Shown here piece by piece: positions 33,858 to 44,071 of a DNA stretch of 60,870 nt. A program made the translations under genes and the position numbers. Each line of letters begins with the position of its first letter. Within the stretch, counting starts at the first letter, position 1. Source of the DNA: an uncultured Porphyromonadaceae bacterium (GTDB lineage: Bacteria; Bacteroidota; Bacteroidia; Bacteroidales; Muribaculaceae); NCBI GenBank assembly GCA_945873625.1, contig CAMCDS010000013.1, forward strand, positions 1 to 60,870, in the 5' to 3' direction. Under the pieces are notes generated by a model. It searched no databases. It was not told the DNA's origin and worked only from the letters and a program-made list of their open reading frames with translations.

Positions 33858-34493
33858 ATGGAAATCAACAACGCGAAATACGTAATCAGCAACGTCGACG
33901 TCGACAAGTGTCCTCAAGGCAATGCCCCGGAGTATGCCTTCATCGGGCGCTCTAACGTCGGAAAATCGTCGCTCATCAACATGCTGACACGCCGAAAGGC
34001 TCTCGCCAAGACTTCGCAGATCCCCGGAAAGACCCTGCTTATCAATCATTTCAGCATCAACGACGGCGAATGGAACATCGTCGACCTTCCGGGCTACGGC
34101 TTCGCGGCCAGAGGGAAGAAGCAGAGGGAGGAAATCGACCGGATAATCCGTTCCTACATACTGCGGCGCGAACAGCTCACCTGTCTGTTCGTGCTTCTCG
34201 ACGTGCGCCACAAGCCCCAGAAAGTCGACATGGATTTCCTCCGATGGCTCGGCGAGAACGGCGTGCCCTTCGCCATTATCTTCACCAAGGCCGACAAGCT
34301 GAGCAAGACTGCCGTCTCGGCCAACGTCGACTTCTACCGCAAGGAGCTGCTGAAGGAATGGGAGGAGCTTCCGCCGGTATTCATCACCTCGTCGGAGAAG
34401 AAGACCGGACGCGAAGAACTGCTCGGATTCATCGACGACACCAATGCCGCAGTAAGGGAGCAGTGCGGCGAAACTGAAGATTCAGAAAACTGA
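33858..34493 (+). CDS. engB: Ribosome biogenesis GTPase EngB (YihA/YsxC)
   Basis: A 211-residue GTPase for late 50S assembly. G1 is [13 protein letters not shown] (residues about 28-40), G2 lies in [16 protein letters not shown]3 is DLPGYGFA and G4 is FTKADKL. The ATG at 33858 gives the family-standard start [13 protein letters not shown]; the frame upstream overlaps the end of lysC and is not conserved. Length matches E. coli YihA (210). Confidence 0.95.
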   Translation: MEINNAKYVISNVDVDKCPQGNAPEYAFIGRSNVGKSSLINMLTRRKALAKTSQIPGKTLLINHFSINDGEWNIVDLPGYGFAARGKKQREEIDRIIRSYILRREQLTCLFVLLDVRHKPQKVDMDFLRWLGENGVPFAIIFTKADKLSKTAVSANVDFYRKELLKEWEELPPVFITSSEKKTGREELLGFIDDTNAAVREQCGETEDSEN

Positions 34494-34550
34494 CCCATAA
34501 GTATACAACCCAATGTCCTCTCTCTCTACCATGAACTAACCCGCACAAGA

Positions 34551-35021
34551 ATGGATGTAAAGAAGATAATCAACGGCAGAAGCCGCTTTCTCGAGATTCT
34601 CAGATTCGGCATGGTAGGCTTTCTCGCCACGCTGCTTCAATACGGACTTTACCTTGTATTCGTACATTTCGTGAAGGTGCCGGCCGTGCCTTCGGCGCTG
34701 ATAAGCTATGCCATCAGCTTCGTGTTCAACTTCTTCATGTCGAGCTATTTCACGTTTCATTCCAGCCCCAACGCAAAGAAGGGAGTCGGTTTCACGCTCA
34801 GCCACCTCTTCAACATGGGACTGCAGACCGGACTCGTGGCAATATTCAAGGGACTCGTGGGGCCGTCGCTTGCACTGCTCCCGGCAATAGCCATCTGCTT
34901 CCCTATCAACTACCTGCTCGTGAGATTCGCATTCACGGCCAGGGTATTCAATAATAAGTCGGACGGCGGCAAGAGCTCCGAAAAAGAAAAGACTCCCGAA
35001 GGCGTCTCGGAAGTCAAATAA
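34551..35021 (+). CDS. GtrA family membrane protein
   Basis: A 156-residue GtrA-like protein with four predicted membrane helices (about 15-36, 42-64, 78-101 and 107-129) and a charged C-terminal tail. It has the family signature RFGMVGFLATLLQYGLYLVFV and FVFNFFMSSYFTF. GtrA-type proteins are thought to help move undecaprenyl-linked sugars across the membrane. No glycosyltransferase is adjacent, so the partner is unknown. It converges on miaA. Confidence 0.88.
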   Translation: MDVKKIINGRSRFLEILRFGMVGFLATLLQYGLYLVFVHFVKVPAVPSALISYAISFVFNFFMSSYFTFHSSPNAKKGVGFTLSHLFNMGLQTGLVAIFKGLVGPSLALLPAIAICFPINYLLVRFAFTARVFNNKSDGGKSSEKEKTPEGVSEVK

Positions 35022-35045
35022 TAGTATAATCGATGAGGCGGTGCG

Positions 35046-35945
35046 TCAGAGTATCGCCTCGTCGGGCAGCGGCCTGTCGTAGGGATACCACTCGATGTGG
35101 AAGCCGCGCCGCTCCATCCCCCTGAACCATGTCATCTGCCTTTTGGCAAACTGATGGATGGCCATTTCGAGGTCTTTCACCATCTCGTCGTACGCCAGAC
35201 GTCCGATAACGTAAAGTGTCAGAAACTTATACTCAAGACCATAATATATCAGGTCTTCGGGATCGATTCCGGAGTCGATCAGACTCCTCACCTCGTCGAC
35301 CATTCCCTCTTCAAGACGGCGGTGCAGACGTTCTGTAATACGCCTGCGCCTGTCGTCGCGCGAAATGTCGATACCTATTATCCGGGTGGCTATCGGCTTT
35401 GAACGCGCCCTGTCGGCCGCTTCAGCCTCTTCGGGGTGAAGCCTGTAGTACTCGCATATCTCAATCGCCCGCACAGTCCGCTTCACGGTGTCGACGTCGG
35501 TAGTGTTGTGGAGCTTCTTCATCGAGGCGAGCATCGACGTAAGCTCTTCAAGCGATTTCCCTTCGAGCGACGACCTCAGCTCCGGATTCTCAGGCACGTC
35601 GGGAAGCGAGAGACCGGCAATGGCCGACTCCACGTAGAGACCCGTGCCACCGCACATCACCGGCATCCTGCCGCGGGCGCGAATCGAGTCGAATGCTTTT
35701 CTGAAGTCGCGTAGATACAGATGCAGATTGTATTTCGATCCGGCCGGAGCAACATCCACCAGATGATAGGGCACGTCGCCGTATTCCTCTATATCCTTAC
35801 CGGTACCGATGTCCATGCCGCGATACACCTGCCGCGAGTCGGCGCTGATGATTTCGGCACCGAGGCGCGAGGCCACGTCGACCGCATGGCGCGTCTTTCC
35901 GGAGGCGGTAGGCCCCACAATCGCAATCATATCGTAGTCTGCCAT
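35046..35945 (-). CDS. miaA: tRNA dimethylallyltransferase MiaA
   Basis: A 299-residue MiaA that adds a dimethylallyl group to A37 of tRNAs reading UNN codons. The P-loop is IAIVGPTASGKTRHAVDVA (about 5-23). The catalytic and recognition segments are EIISADSRQVYRGMDIGTGK and the YHLVDVAPAGSKYNLHLYLRDF region, followed by MPVMCGGTGLYVES. The C-terminus QFAKRQMTWFRG is typical. The ATG at 35945 places the P-loop at the family position. Confidence 0.94.
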   Translation of the reverse strand: MADYDMIAIVGPTASGKTRHAVDVASRLGAEIISADSRQVYRGMDIGTGKDIEEYGDVPYHLVDVAPAGSKYNLHLYLRDFRKAFDSIRARGRMPVMCGGTGLYVESAIAGLSLPDVPENPELRSSLEGKSLEELTSMLASMKKLHNTTDVDTVKRTVRAIEICEYYRLHPEEAEAADRARSKPIATRIIGIDISRDDRRRRITERLHRRLEEGMVDEVRSLIDSGIDPEDLIYYGLEYKFLTLYVIGRLAYDEMVKDLEMAIHQFAKRQMTWFRGMERRGFHIEWYPYDRPLPDEAIL

Positions 35946-35950
35946 AGCCG

Positions 35951-37264
35951 CTATCTTGTTCCGTTGCCGCGGCCTCCGCCCATCATCCTGCGCCACCTGC
36001 GCTTAAACCGGAAGAAGGGCGTGTCGCTGTTGAAAAGTGAGACACGTATCCATTTGTCGTCTTGAAAATCGAGCTTCGACTTCCGCACGTCGTAAAGATT
36101 GAACGTCGGGTTATAGCTCCTCAGACGGTTCTTACGGTTGCCCTCCTCGTCGAAAATCTTCTCCGTAAGGATTATAGTCGCAAGGCGGCTCGTGTCCGAC
36201 ACTGAAATCGAGGCGAGCCGTTTCGGGTCGGTCGCATATATATGCTGTATCTCGTCATAATCCATCCATTCACCGTCGGTTCGGAGCGTCGGGCAGCTGC
36301 CGTCGGGCAGAGGCTCAATGAAATAGAAATAGCGGAGCAGACTGGTGTTGGGGAGATTCGGGTTCTTGCGTCCGAAGAAGAAACGGAGCTCGCCCCCGGA
36401 TATGCCGGTCATCTGCGAGATGATGCGCTTCACCTCGGCCGTCGATATGCCGCTCACGGAGCAGCGCGTCTGGAACGGAGTGTCGATTACCTCGTCATAC
36501 ACAGAATAATCCTCTGTGCCGTGGGGGTCGACATACACATTGTTGCAACACACCACGTAGAACCGCAGGTAAGTCTGCGCACCAATGTCGGCAAGTTCAT
36601 CCTCGCTTATTATCTCGTTGTTCTCCTTTAGGTCGAGATAAAGGTTGTAGTATCTGAAGAGGAAATAGATTTCATCGAGCAGGAACGCGATTACCGTAAG
36701 CCACGTGAATATATACCAGTCGCGCGCATTGGCGTTTATCTTGATGTAAAACTCAAGGTAATATATCCATATCGCAGCCGAGAGCATGCCGAACATGAAC
36801 ATCAGGTTGCGCAGCTGCAGGTATGACTCATGGGTGAATATGCCGTTAAGGCGGCCCTGGTCAGGACTGCCGGCACCACTCAGACGGCACTCGACACAGA
36901 TGCCGAGTTTCTTGCGCCGCATATACATGATAGAGATGCAGACAAAGCAAATGGGATTGAGTATCAGCGACGGAATGAAAGGATCGCTGAACACCACAAA
37001 CTCATGGGACAACGATATCACATTCCACATCCACAATATGTTGGCCAGAATGGTAACAAAGGAGTATACCAGAAGGCACACGAGTATTGCGTAAGGGAGA
37101 AGGATGCACGACGTCCGGTTTTCCCTGCGGTAGGAGATGATGGATGTATACAGGAACGCCGCACACAGAAGCGATGCTACCGGCGAGAATATCGGCGGGA
37201 ACAGCTTCGACAGGGTCATCATGGCAATAAGCAACAGCAGCGACAGGGCGAGTCGCTTCCACAT
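35951..37264 (-). CDS. Unrecognised six-helix membrane protein with soluble C-terminal domain
   Basis: A 437-residue protein I do not recognise. Hydrophobic helices lie at about 3-22, 26-42, 51-75, 90-114, 153-174 and 180-201. A short loop between helices 4 and 5 has a Cys-x-x-Cys-like CVECRLSGAGSPDQG. The C-terminal 235 residues are soluble and probably cytoplasmic, with an SGISTAEVKRIISQMTG segment that resembles a small helix-turn-helix or AraC-like unit by eye only, and a very basic end (RFKRRWRRMMGGGRG). I prefer the ATG at 37264; a GTG 14 codons upstream is the alternative. The miaA start lies six bases beyond its stop, so the two form one transcription unit. Confidence 0.75.
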   Translation of the reverse strand: MWKRLALSLLLLIAMMTLSKLFPPIFSPVASLLCAAFLYTSIISYRRENRTSCILLPYAILVCLLVYSFVTILANILWMWNVISLSHEFVVFSDPFIPSLILNPICFVCISIMYMRRKKLGICVECRLSGAGSPDQGRLNGIFTHESYLQLRNLMFMFGMLSAAIWIYYLEFYIKINANARDWYIFTWLTVIAFLLDEIYFLFRYYNLYLDLKENNEIISEDELADIGAQTYLRFYVVCCNNVYVDPHGTEDYSVYDEVIDTPFQTRCSVSGISTAEVKRIISQMTGISGGELRFFFGRKNPNLPNTSLLRYFYFIEPLPDGSCPTLRTDGEWMDYDEIQHIYATDPKRLASISVSDTSRLATIILTEKIFDEEGNRKNRLRSYNPTFNLYDVRKSKLDFQDDKWIRVSLFNSDTPFFRFKRRWRRMMGGGRGNGTR

Positions 37265-37334
37265 GGAATAGAGCTGTATGGTGCTTACTTTGCTTAATGA
37301 TGGCACGGCGGTCTGTGTTTTATGGTTAGTCCTG

Positions 37335-37372
37335 TTCCTGCGCCGGCGTCGGGGGGACGCACGGCGCAGGAA
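37335..37372 (-). terminator. Stem-loop downstream of the DPP IV gene
   Basis: A perfect 11-bp GC-rich stem (ttcctgcgccg at 37335-37345, cggcgcaggaa at 37362-37372) lies just past the peptidase stop on the minus strand. No T-run follows, so its strength as a terminator is uncertain. Confidence 0.5.
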
Positions 37373-37389
37373 TCAGTGAAAGAGTCGGT

Positions 37390-39561
37390 TCAGAGGTTCT
37401 TGTCGAGGAAGGATGCTATCTTGCGGAAAAGCATCGTACGTGCGTTGCACATCGGCAGACTGTGTTCGAATCCGGCGTAGGCCATCATGTCGCAGAGGGT
37501 GCCTTCGGCATTGAGTTTCGACACATACTTCACGGTGTTGTAGAAGTGAACGTTGTCGTCGCTCGTACCCGACATTATGAGGAGTTTCGATTTGAGGTTC
37601 TTGGTGCGCAGCATGGCCGATGCCTCGTTGTAGCCGGCTTCGTTCTGCTGCGGGGTGAGCATGTAGCGCTCGGTATAGATCGAGTCGTAATAGCGCCAGT
37701 CGGTAACGGGAGCCATCGCCACGCCGGCCTTGAAGGGGGTGTCGGCGGCTGTCAGCTCCATAAGCGTCATGTAGCCGCCGTAGCTCCATCCGAAGCAGGC
37801 CATTCTCGAAGCATCCACATAAGGGAGCGAGGCGAAATAGCGGGCTCCGGCAATCTGGTCTTCAGTCTCATACTTCCCAAGACGCTTATATACGCAGTTG
37901 GCCCATTCGCGCGAACGGTTGCCCGTGCCGCGGCCGTCGACGCAGGCCACTATATAACCCTGAGCGGCGAGGTAATACACGCCCTCCATGCTCCATCTGT
38001 CGAGCACCTGCTGCGAGTCGGGGCCGTTGTACTGATACGTAACGAGGGGATATTTCTTCGACGGGTCGAAATCAACGGGCTTGATGATATAGGCGTTCAT
38101 CTCCTGCCCTGCGGCATTCTTCACTTTCAGAAGTTCCTTTTTGGGAGCCGAGGCATACTTTGCCGCATACTCTTCGTTGAGCTGAAGGTCGGCCACCTTC
38201 GAGCCGCCGGCTGTCCAGAGCGTATACTGCGTGGGCGTAGAGGCGTTGCTGTAAGTACGGACGTAGAACGAGAAATCAGAGCTGAACGAAGCGCTTTCAA
38301 AACCGGTCCTGTCGTGAAGCAGGGTCATGCCACCCTTGCGGTCAACGCGAGCCACGTTGCGGCACACGGCACCGAGCTTGGTGCACTGAACGTAAGTGTT
38401 TCCTTTGGCGTCGACTCCATAGAAAGCGGTTACGTTGAAGTCTCCTTTCGTGATGGCACCGATAAGCGAGCCTGCATAGCTGTATTTATAGAGATGACGG
38501 TAGCCGGAACGCTCGCTGCCGATTACGAAATAGTCTTTCTCGTAGCTCACCATCTGATAGGCGTCGGGGGCAAGCCACGCCTCGCTCTTTTCGGTGAGGA
38601 TAGCTTTTGCAACGGTCGAGCCGGGGTTGACACTGTAAAGAGTCAGATGGTTCTGGTCGCGGTTGAGCACCATGGCCATCACCCTTTCGCCGGCAAACTC
38701 CACCGACGGGATGTAGTCGGTCTCTTTAAGCGGGAGGTCCATCTTCTTGGTGGTGCGGTTGTTGAGGTCGTAGGCATAGAGCGACACCACAGAGTTGGGA
38801 TAGCCTGCGAGGGGATACTTATAGTTGTATCTCGCAGGATAAAGGTCTTCGTCGGCACCATCCTCGCAATAGCTCTTGTAAGCGTCGAACGAATAGGTAG
38901 GCACTTTCGATTCATCGAAACGCATGAACACCAGCGTGTTGTCATCGCCGCTCCAACGCATGGTGTTGACCACGCCGAATTCCTCCTCATACCCCCAGTC
39001 GGGAGTGCCGTAGATGATTTCGTTGACCTTGCCGTCGGTGGTTATTGCGTTGTCGGTACCGTAGTCGAGGTTGGAGATATAGATATTATTGTCGCGGGTA
39101 TAGGCCACCATCCTTCCGTCGTGCGAGAGGGTCGCGCCCCTCTGCCTGCCTCCGTCGGAGACACGTTTCAGAGTCTCGCGGGCCACGTCGTACACGTAGT
39201 AGTCGGCCGTGAACGAATGGCGGTAAATCTTCTCCACATTGTTCCAGAGAAGTATCTTCTTTCCGTTGCCGGAAACTGTATAGCCGTCGAAGGAGTCGAT
39301 TTTCACATCCCCCTTCACCCCGGAAAGCGAAAACAGCACACCTGTCTTCTTGCCGGTGCGGTAGCTGAATACCTCAATCGACGATTTATCAGCGGATATA
39401 GCCGCATAAGTGCTGCCGTCGGCCAGCGGGCGCATGGCAGTGATGGCGGCAGGAGCTGTGATTTTAGGGTCGCAATAGTCTTCGGGAGTGAGCGCAAGCG
39501 CAGGTACGGCCGTGCTGGCGGCAGCGCATGAAGCGAGGAGTATATTGGTCAGTCTTTTCAT
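37390..39561 (-). CDS. S9 family dipeptidyl peptidase IV
   Basis: A 723-residue prolyl oligopeptidase-family enzyme of the DPP IV type, with a signal peptide (about 1-24), so it is periplasmic. The N-terminal beta-propeller covers about 30-490. The EE motif that binds the substrate N-terminus is seen in DWGYEEEFGVVNTMRWSGD. The alpha/beta-hydrolase domain has the nucleophile elbow GWSYGGYMTL near 605, an aspartate in GTSDDNVHF near 680 and a histidine in AGFEHSLP near 700. It cleaves X-Pro dipeptides and fits a proteolytic lifestyle. The ATG at 39561 is chosen because the signal peptide begins there. Confidence 0.93.
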   Translation of the reverse strand: MKRLTNILLASCAAASTAVPALALTPEDYCDPKITAPAAITAMRPLADGSTYAAISADKSSIEVFSYRTGKKTGVLFSLSGVKGDVKIDSFDGYTVSGNGKKILLWNNVEKIYRHSFTADYYVYDVARETLKRVSDGGRQRGATLSHDGRMVAYTRDNNIYISNLDYGTDNAITTDGKVNEIIYGTPDWGYEEEFGVVNTMRWSGDDNTLVFMRFDESKVPTYSFDAYKSYCEDGADEDLYPARYNYKYPLAGYPNSVVSLYAYDLNNRTTKKMDLPLKETDYIPSVEFAGERVMAMVLNRDQNHLTLYSVNPGSTVAKAILTEKSEAWLAPDAYQMVSYEKDYFVIGSERSGYRHLYKYSYAGSLIGAITKGDFNVTAFYGVDAKGNTYVQCTKLGAVCRNVARVDRKGGMTLLHDRTGFESASFSSDFSFYVRTYSNASTPTQYTLWTAGGSKVADLQLNEEYAAKYASAPKKELLKVKNAAGQEMNAYIIKPVDFDPSKKYPLVTYQYNGPDSQQVLDRWSMEGVYYLAAQGYIVACVDGRGTGNRSREWANCVYKRLGKYETEDQIAGARYFASLPYVDASRMACFGWSYGGYMTLMELTAADTPFKAGVAMAPVTDWRYYDSIYTERYMLTPQQNEAGYNEASAMLRTKNLKSKLLIMSGTSDDNVHFYNTVKYVSKLNAEGTLCDMMAYAGFEHSLPMCNARTMLFRKIASFLDKNL

Positions 39562-39605
39562 GTTAAGGTGTAGTGTCGAAAACCGGAGCAGAGGATATAA
39601 GTGCG

Positions 39606-39644
39606 GGGAAGCCGGGCCTGACCGCATGGGCAGACCGGCTTCCC
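39606..39644 (-). terminator. Stem-loop downstream of proS
   Basis: A 10-bp perfect stem (gggaagccgg at 39606-39615, ccggcttccc at 39635-39644) lies 12 bases past the proS stop on the minus strand. No T-run follows. Confidence 0.5.
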
Positions 39645-39655
39645 TACAGGGATTA

Positions 39656-41137
39656 TCAATAGGAACGGGCGAAGAGCACGCGGCGGGCCGAGGGCTTGCC
39701 GGTTACCATGCATACGCCGGGAGTGGTGTCGCCTTCGAGGGGAATGCAGCGGATTGTGGCCTTGGTCTCCTCCTTGATTTTCTCTTCGGTCTCGGTGGTT
39801 CCGTCCCAGTGGGCCAGGATGAATCCACCCTTTTCGATTTCTTTCTTGAACTCGTCGTAGGTCTCTACGGTGCGGGTCATGCTTTCGCGGTGAGCGAGAG
39901 CCTTCTTGAAGAGGTTGCTCTGGATGTCGTCGAGCAGGCGCACCACTTCGTCTACTATGCCGTCGAAGCCTACGGTCTCCTTTTCGAGAGTGTCGCGACG
40001 CATGATTTCGACGGTGCCGTTCTCAAGGTCGCGCGCTCCGATGGCGAGACGCACGGGGACGCCCTTCACCTCGTAGTCGGCAAACTTGAAGCCCGGACGG
40101 CGGTTGTCGGCGTCGTCGTATTTCACGCTTATGCCGCGCTTGCGAAGCTCCTCCACGAGAGGCTCCACACGCTCCGATATGGATTTGAGCTGGGCCTCGT
40201 CCTTGTAAATAGGCACAATCACCACCTGGATAGGAGCGAGTTTCGGAGGAAGCACCAGGCCGTTGTCGTCGCTGTGGGTCATGATGAGCGCACCCATCAG
40301 ACGTGTCGACACGCCCCACGAGGTAGCCCATACATATTCGGGCTTGTTCTCCTTATTCATGAAGGTAACGTCGAAAGCTTTGGCGAAATTCTGGCCGAGG
40401 AAGTGCGACGTGCCCGACTGGAGGGCCTTTCCGTCCTGCATCATGGCCTCGATGGTGTAGGTGTCGATTGCACCGGCGAAGCGCTCGTTGGCCGACTTCA
40501 CACCGGTGATTACGGGCACTGCCATGAAGTCCTGTGCGAAAGTGGCATAGACGTTAATCATCTTCTTTACCTCGGCCTCGGCCTCCTCGCGGGTGGCGTG
40601 GGCGGTGTGTCCCTCCTGCCAGAGGAACTCGGCCGTGCGCAGGAACATGCGGGTACGCATCTCCCAGCGGAACACGTTGGCCCACTGGTTGACGAGAATC
40701 GGTAGGTCGCGATATGAATGAATCCAGTTCTTGTATGTGTTCCAGATAATGGTTTCCGAAGTAGGACGGATAATCAGTTCTTCCTCGAGTTTTGCCTCGG
40801 GGTCGACCACCACACCGTTGCCTTCGGGGTCGTTTTTAAGGCGATAGTGGGTAACCACCGCACATTCCTTGGCGAATCCCTCCACATGGTCGGCCTCGCG
40901 GCTGAGGAACGATTTAGGAATGAGAAGGGGGAAATAGGCGTTCTGGTGGCCGGTGGCCTTGAACATATCGTCGAGCTGACGCTGCATCTTTTCCCAGATG
41001 GCATAGCCGTAGGGCTTGATTACCATACAGCCTCTTACCGCCGATACCTCGGCGAGGTCGGCCTTGACCACCAGCTCGTTGTACCATTTGGAATAGTCTT
41101 CCGAGCGTTTGGTGAAGTATTTGAGTTCTTTTGCCAT
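39656..41137 (-). CDS. proS: Prolyl-tRNA synthetase (eukaryote/archaeal-type)
   Basis: A 493-residue class II synthetase of the short ProS type without the bacterial editing insertion, as is usual in Bacteroidetes. Motif 2 is in [36 protein letters not shown] (about 138-175). Motif 3 is in [22 protein letters not shown] (about 255-276). The anticodon-binding domain starts near [14 protein letters not shown], and the C-terminal zinc-type extension lacks the usual cysteine set but ends RRVLFARSY. The ATG at 41137 gives the standard [19 protein letters not shown] start; the 45 codons upstream are non-coding. Confidence 0.95.
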   Translation of the reverse strand: MAKELKYFTKRSEDYSKWYNELVVKADLAEVSAVRGCMVIKPYGYAIWEKMQRQLDDMFKATGHQNAYFPLLIPKSFLSREADHVEGFAKECAVVTHYRLKNDPEGNGVVVDPEAKLEEELIIRPTSETIIWNTYKNWIHSYRDLPILVNQWANVFRWEMRTRMFLRTAEFLWQEGHTAHATREEAEAEVKKMINVYATFAQDFMAVPVITGVKSANERFAGAIDTYTIEAMMQDGKALQSGTSHFLGQNFAKAFDVTFMNKENKPEYVWATSWGVSTRLMGALIMTHSDDNGLVLPPKLAPIQVVIVPIYKDEAQLKSISERVEPLVEELRKRGISVKYDDADNRRPGFKFADYEVKGVPVRLAIGARDLENGTVEIMRRDTLEKETVGFDGIVDEVVRLLDDIQSNLFKKALAHRESMTRTVETYDEFKKEIEKGGFILAHWDGTTETEEKIKEETKATIRCIPLEGDTTPGVCMVTGKPSARRVLFARSY

Positions 41138-41195
41138 GACTTTATGTCGATGTAAGAATATTTTTGATCCTTGTATGATTGTCGATTCTGAAACC

Positions 41196-41669
41196 TCAGC
41201 GCAGACGGTCGGCCGACGAGAGGAGCTTCTTGTCGCGGTTGATGTATCGCCAGGCGAGGCAGAGCGACACAACGGCTATTACCGGAGCACACATCATGCC
41301 ATAGTTCCACTCTACACGCGAGTCGGCAACCGTGTTGTAGCCGAGCGTGAGGGCGACGCAGAGCGAGGCAACGGCGAAGAGCGCCGACACGAGTGTGAGC
41401 TGCTTCTGAAACCGCAGGTTCTTGAAGAAGAAGATGGATATCAGAGGAAGCAGACATCCCAGCAGACTCACGGTGAAGAAGAACCACGTGTGCTGAAACC
41501 ATCCGGTCGGGGCTCCGTCGGTGGCGATACCCTCGTATTGGAATCCGAGCGATGAAAGCGCGAAGGTGTATTGTTCGGTCGACACCTGACCGACGGTGCA
41601 GAATGTGAAGCAGCCCATCACGATGGCCGCGAGGAGAAGCAGGAGAGTCTGGATTCTTTGAATCACCAT
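41196..41669 (-). CDS. DUF4293 family membrane protein
   Basis: A 157-residue DUF4293 protein: starts [19 protein letters not shown], with four membrane helices at about 6-26, 50-74, 80-99 and 118-136. The family is restricted to Bacteroidetes and has no known function. It lies 58 bases upstream of proS in the same direction and is probably co-transcribed with it. Confidence 0.87.
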   Translation of the reverse strand: MVIQRIQTLLLLLAAIVMGCFTFCTVGQVSTEQYTFALSSLGFQYEGIATDGAPTGWFQHTWFFFTVSLLGCLLPLISIFFFKNLRFQKQLTLVSALFAVASLCVALTLGYNTVADSRVEWNYGMMCAPVIAVVSLCLAWRYINRDKKLLSSADRLR

Positions 41670-41715
41670 AATTGCTATGATATTATTTTTCTTCTGATGT
41701 TCAATAGGATAACAG

Positions 41716-41736
41716 GCACCGGACGTTCCGGTGCCC
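41716..41736 (-). promoter_or_regulatory. Hairpin in the DUF4293 leader
   Basis: A 9-bp perfect stem (ggcaccgga / tccggtgcc) with a 3-base loop lies between the promoter at 41748-41779 and the start codon. It would form in the 5' untranslated RNA and could affect stability or initiation. Confidence 0.4.
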
Positions 41737-41747
41737 CATTATCGCTG

Positions 41748-41779
41748 CAAAATTAATAAAAAAGAATCAGACTGACAAT
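41748..41779 (-). promoter_or_regulatory. Promoter of DUF4293-proS
   Basis: On the minus strand ATTG (41776-41779) and TAATTTTGC (41748-41756) are separated by 19 bases, matching the Bacteroidetes layout with one -33 mismatch. Confidence 0.65.
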
Positions 41780-41833
41780 TTTGGCACGTTATTTGTTATG
41801 ACATAAGGTTATTTAAGTAGCTACGACATTCGA

Positions 41834-44071
41834 ATGAACACATCCGACACAAAAGGCGTCCGTCGCTCAGCCGGCGAATCGCTTTTCGACCATATACAAC
41901 GCCTGCGCTCCGCCCTCCCGGCCGACATGCCCGCCCTGCGCGACTCCCTCGCCGAGGTGGAGCGCAATTACAGCTATCTGCTGCAATACGCCCTCGAAGG
42001 AGACTCCGACCCTACACGCGACAGGCATCTGGCCGCGCTGAGGGAGAAACTGAGGCGCATCGAGGACGCAGCCGCCATCGAATCGAAGATGCAGACCTCG
42101 GCCGACGAATGGTTTGCCACCATGCGTTTCCGCCGCCTCAGAGGCGACAGACTGCCGGCCATGCTCGACTCATTCACCAATATGCGCAGGGAGCTCGACG
42201 CGCTTTACGACGCCGGAGCAGGCGACAGCAAAACCGCATCGAGAAGAACCGAAGCCGATTCACTCCTTGCCGACATCTTCGACATCATTTCGGTAAGCTA
42301 TCATCTCCTTCCCGAAGACAACCGCCGCGTCCGCGAGCTGCTGCTCTCCCCTACCGACTTGTCGCGTCAGGCCGACTTCGCACTCCGAATGCAGGCCGCG
42401 ACTGCCCTCATGCTCGGAGGCACAAGAGTCTACGACGAGCAGAAGCTCCTGACCTTCATGGACATGGCGTCTCTGCCCGGCATGGATCCGATGCTGCGTG
42501 CCGTGGCCATTTCAGGCGTGATACTGATATTCAACAAATTCTCGGGGAGAATCTCGCGAAATCCCGAAGTGGCCGACCGGCTCGCCCTCTGGCACGACGA
42601 CGAGGAGATGACACGCGCCGTGCGCGACACATACATCGAGCTTCTCCGCACAATCGACACGGACAGGGTCAACAAGACAATGACCGAAGACGTGATGCCA
42701 AAGATAATGAAACTCGGTCCGGACATAGTGAAGCGTATGCGCGACGCCTCGTTCACGGCCGATGTCAGCTCTCTTGAAGACAATCCCGAATGGGCCGACC
42801 TCCTCGACAAGACAGGCATACGGTCGAAGCTCGAACAGCTAACCGAGATGCAGATTGACGGAGCCGACGTGATGGCGATGGCATTCTCAAAACTCAAACA
42901 GTTTCCCTTCTTCAACCGCGCGGCCAACTGGTTTCTCCCCTTCGACCGACGTCATTCGGCAGTGGCCGTCGCACCCGACGGCAATCTCGATCCCGTGGCC
43001 GACGTGCTCGCAAGCGGCGCGATGCTGTGCGATTCCGACAGCTATTCTCTCGCACTCGCTTTCCGCAACATGGATCCGGCCATGCTCGGAAACCTGACCG
43101 CCAACATGAGCGCCCAGTTCGAGCAGATGAAAGAGGCGACCGCAGAAGCCTCCCTATATGCCCGGCCCGACGGCCCGGCCGAATGTGCGCGCAAATTTGT
43201 CAGAAATCTTTACCGGTTTCTGAAGATTTACGGCACACGCAAGGAGGAAGACAAAGACTTCGGAGTCAACTTCCTCGCCTCCGAGTCGGCCCCCATCAAG
43301 GCCGATGGACTCGGCGAGCTCTGGCAGGCCGTGAGCGACAGAGACTTCTGCAGCCTCGTCGGAGCCTTCTACTTCAAGCGCCGCATGTTCAAGGAAGCGC
43401 TCCCGCTACTCAAAAGCGTCGATTCCGGCACCGAGGCCGGCATCACCGAGCAGGTAGGCTTCTGCTACGAGCGCCTGGGGCTATACGACAACGCCATAGC
43501 CAGCTACGACCTGGCCCTCGCCTCAAACCCCGACAGCAAATGGCTTCTGCGCAGATATGCCCACGCCCTGCAACACTGTTCGCTCCCCGACTATGCAAAG
43601 GCTGCCTCGATATATAAGAAACTCGTGGCCGACGACACCTCCAACGAGAAGATGCTGATGCGCCTCGCCCGATGCCAGTATCTGGCCGGAAACTACGACG
43701 AGGCTTTGCAGACACTTTATAAAGTGAACTACCTCTTCCCGGCCAACACCGATGCTGAAAACTCCATAGCATGGTGCGAACTCCGACTCGGAAACACCGC
43801 CAAAGCCGCCGATCTCTATATGCGTCTGCTGCTCACTAACCCGAGTGGCGACAACTACCTCCATGCCGGTCTCGCGGCCATGTCGCTCGGCAAACGCAGG
43901 GAGGCTCTCGGCTACTTCAAGGAAGCGATACGCATCTATGGCCTGAAGGAATTTGACGCGGCAGCAGCCGAATGTATGCCCATGCTCGAAGAGTCGGGCA
44001 TCGACATCGAGGCATTCAGGCTGTTCCGCGACAAAGCCGCGCTCGACCTCAATTCCTATAATACAATATGA
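41834..44071 (+). CDS. TPR repeat protein of unknown function
   Basis: A 745-residue protein without signal peptide or membrane helix. Residues about 1-500 are largely helical and charged, with no domain I can name. Residues about 500-720 contain at least five TPR-like units, for example AGITEQVGFCYERLGLYDNAIASYDLALASNPDSKW, MLMRLARCQYLAGNYDEALQTLYKV and NYLHAGLAAMSLGKRREALGYFKEAIRIY. Its stop overlaps the start of a P-loop kinase gene (ATGA), so the two are translated together. Its likely role is as a scaffold for a cytosolic complex. Confidence 0.78.
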   Translation: MNTSDTKGVRRSAGESLFDHIQRLRSALPADMPALRDSLAEVERNYSYLLQYALEGDSDPTRDRHLAALREKLRRIEDAAAIESKMQTSADEWFATMRFRRLRGDRLPAMLDSFTNMRRELDALYDAGAGDSKTASRRTEADSLLADIFDIISVSYHLLPEDNRRVRELLLSPTDLSRQADFALRMQAATALMLGGTRVYDEQKLLTFMDMASLPGMDPMLRAVAISGVILIFNKFSGRISRNPEVADRLALWHDDEEMTRAVRDTYIELLRTIDTDRVNKTMTEDVMPKIMKLGPDIVKRMRDASFTADVSSLEDNPEWADLLDKTGIRSKLEQLTEMQIDGADVMAMAFSKLKQFPFFNRAANWFLPFDRRHSAVAVAPDGNLDPVADVLASGAMLCDSDSYSLALAFRNMDPAMLGNLTANMSAQFEQMKEATAEASLYARPDGPAECARKFVRNLYRFLKIYGTRKEEDKDFGVNFLASESAPIKADGLGELWQAVSDRDFCSLVGAFYFKRRMFKEALPLLKSVDSGTEAGITEQVGFCYERLGLYDNAIASYDLALASNPDSKWLLRRYAHALQHCSLPDYAKAASIYKKLVADDTSNEKMLMRLARCQYLAGNYDEALQTLYKVNYLFPANTDAENSIAWCELRLGNTAKAADLYMRLLLTNPSGDNYLHAGLAAMSLGKRREALGYFKEAIRIYGLKEFDAAAAECMPMLEESGIDIEAFRLFRDKAALDLNSYNTI

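Noticed and set aside
37462..39531. A 689-codon open frame on the plus strand opposite the DPP IV gene
   Set aside because: It is a shadow of a real GC-rich gene on the other strand: the minus frame has a signal peptide, propeller and GWSYGG motif, and the plus frame shows no recognisable domain.
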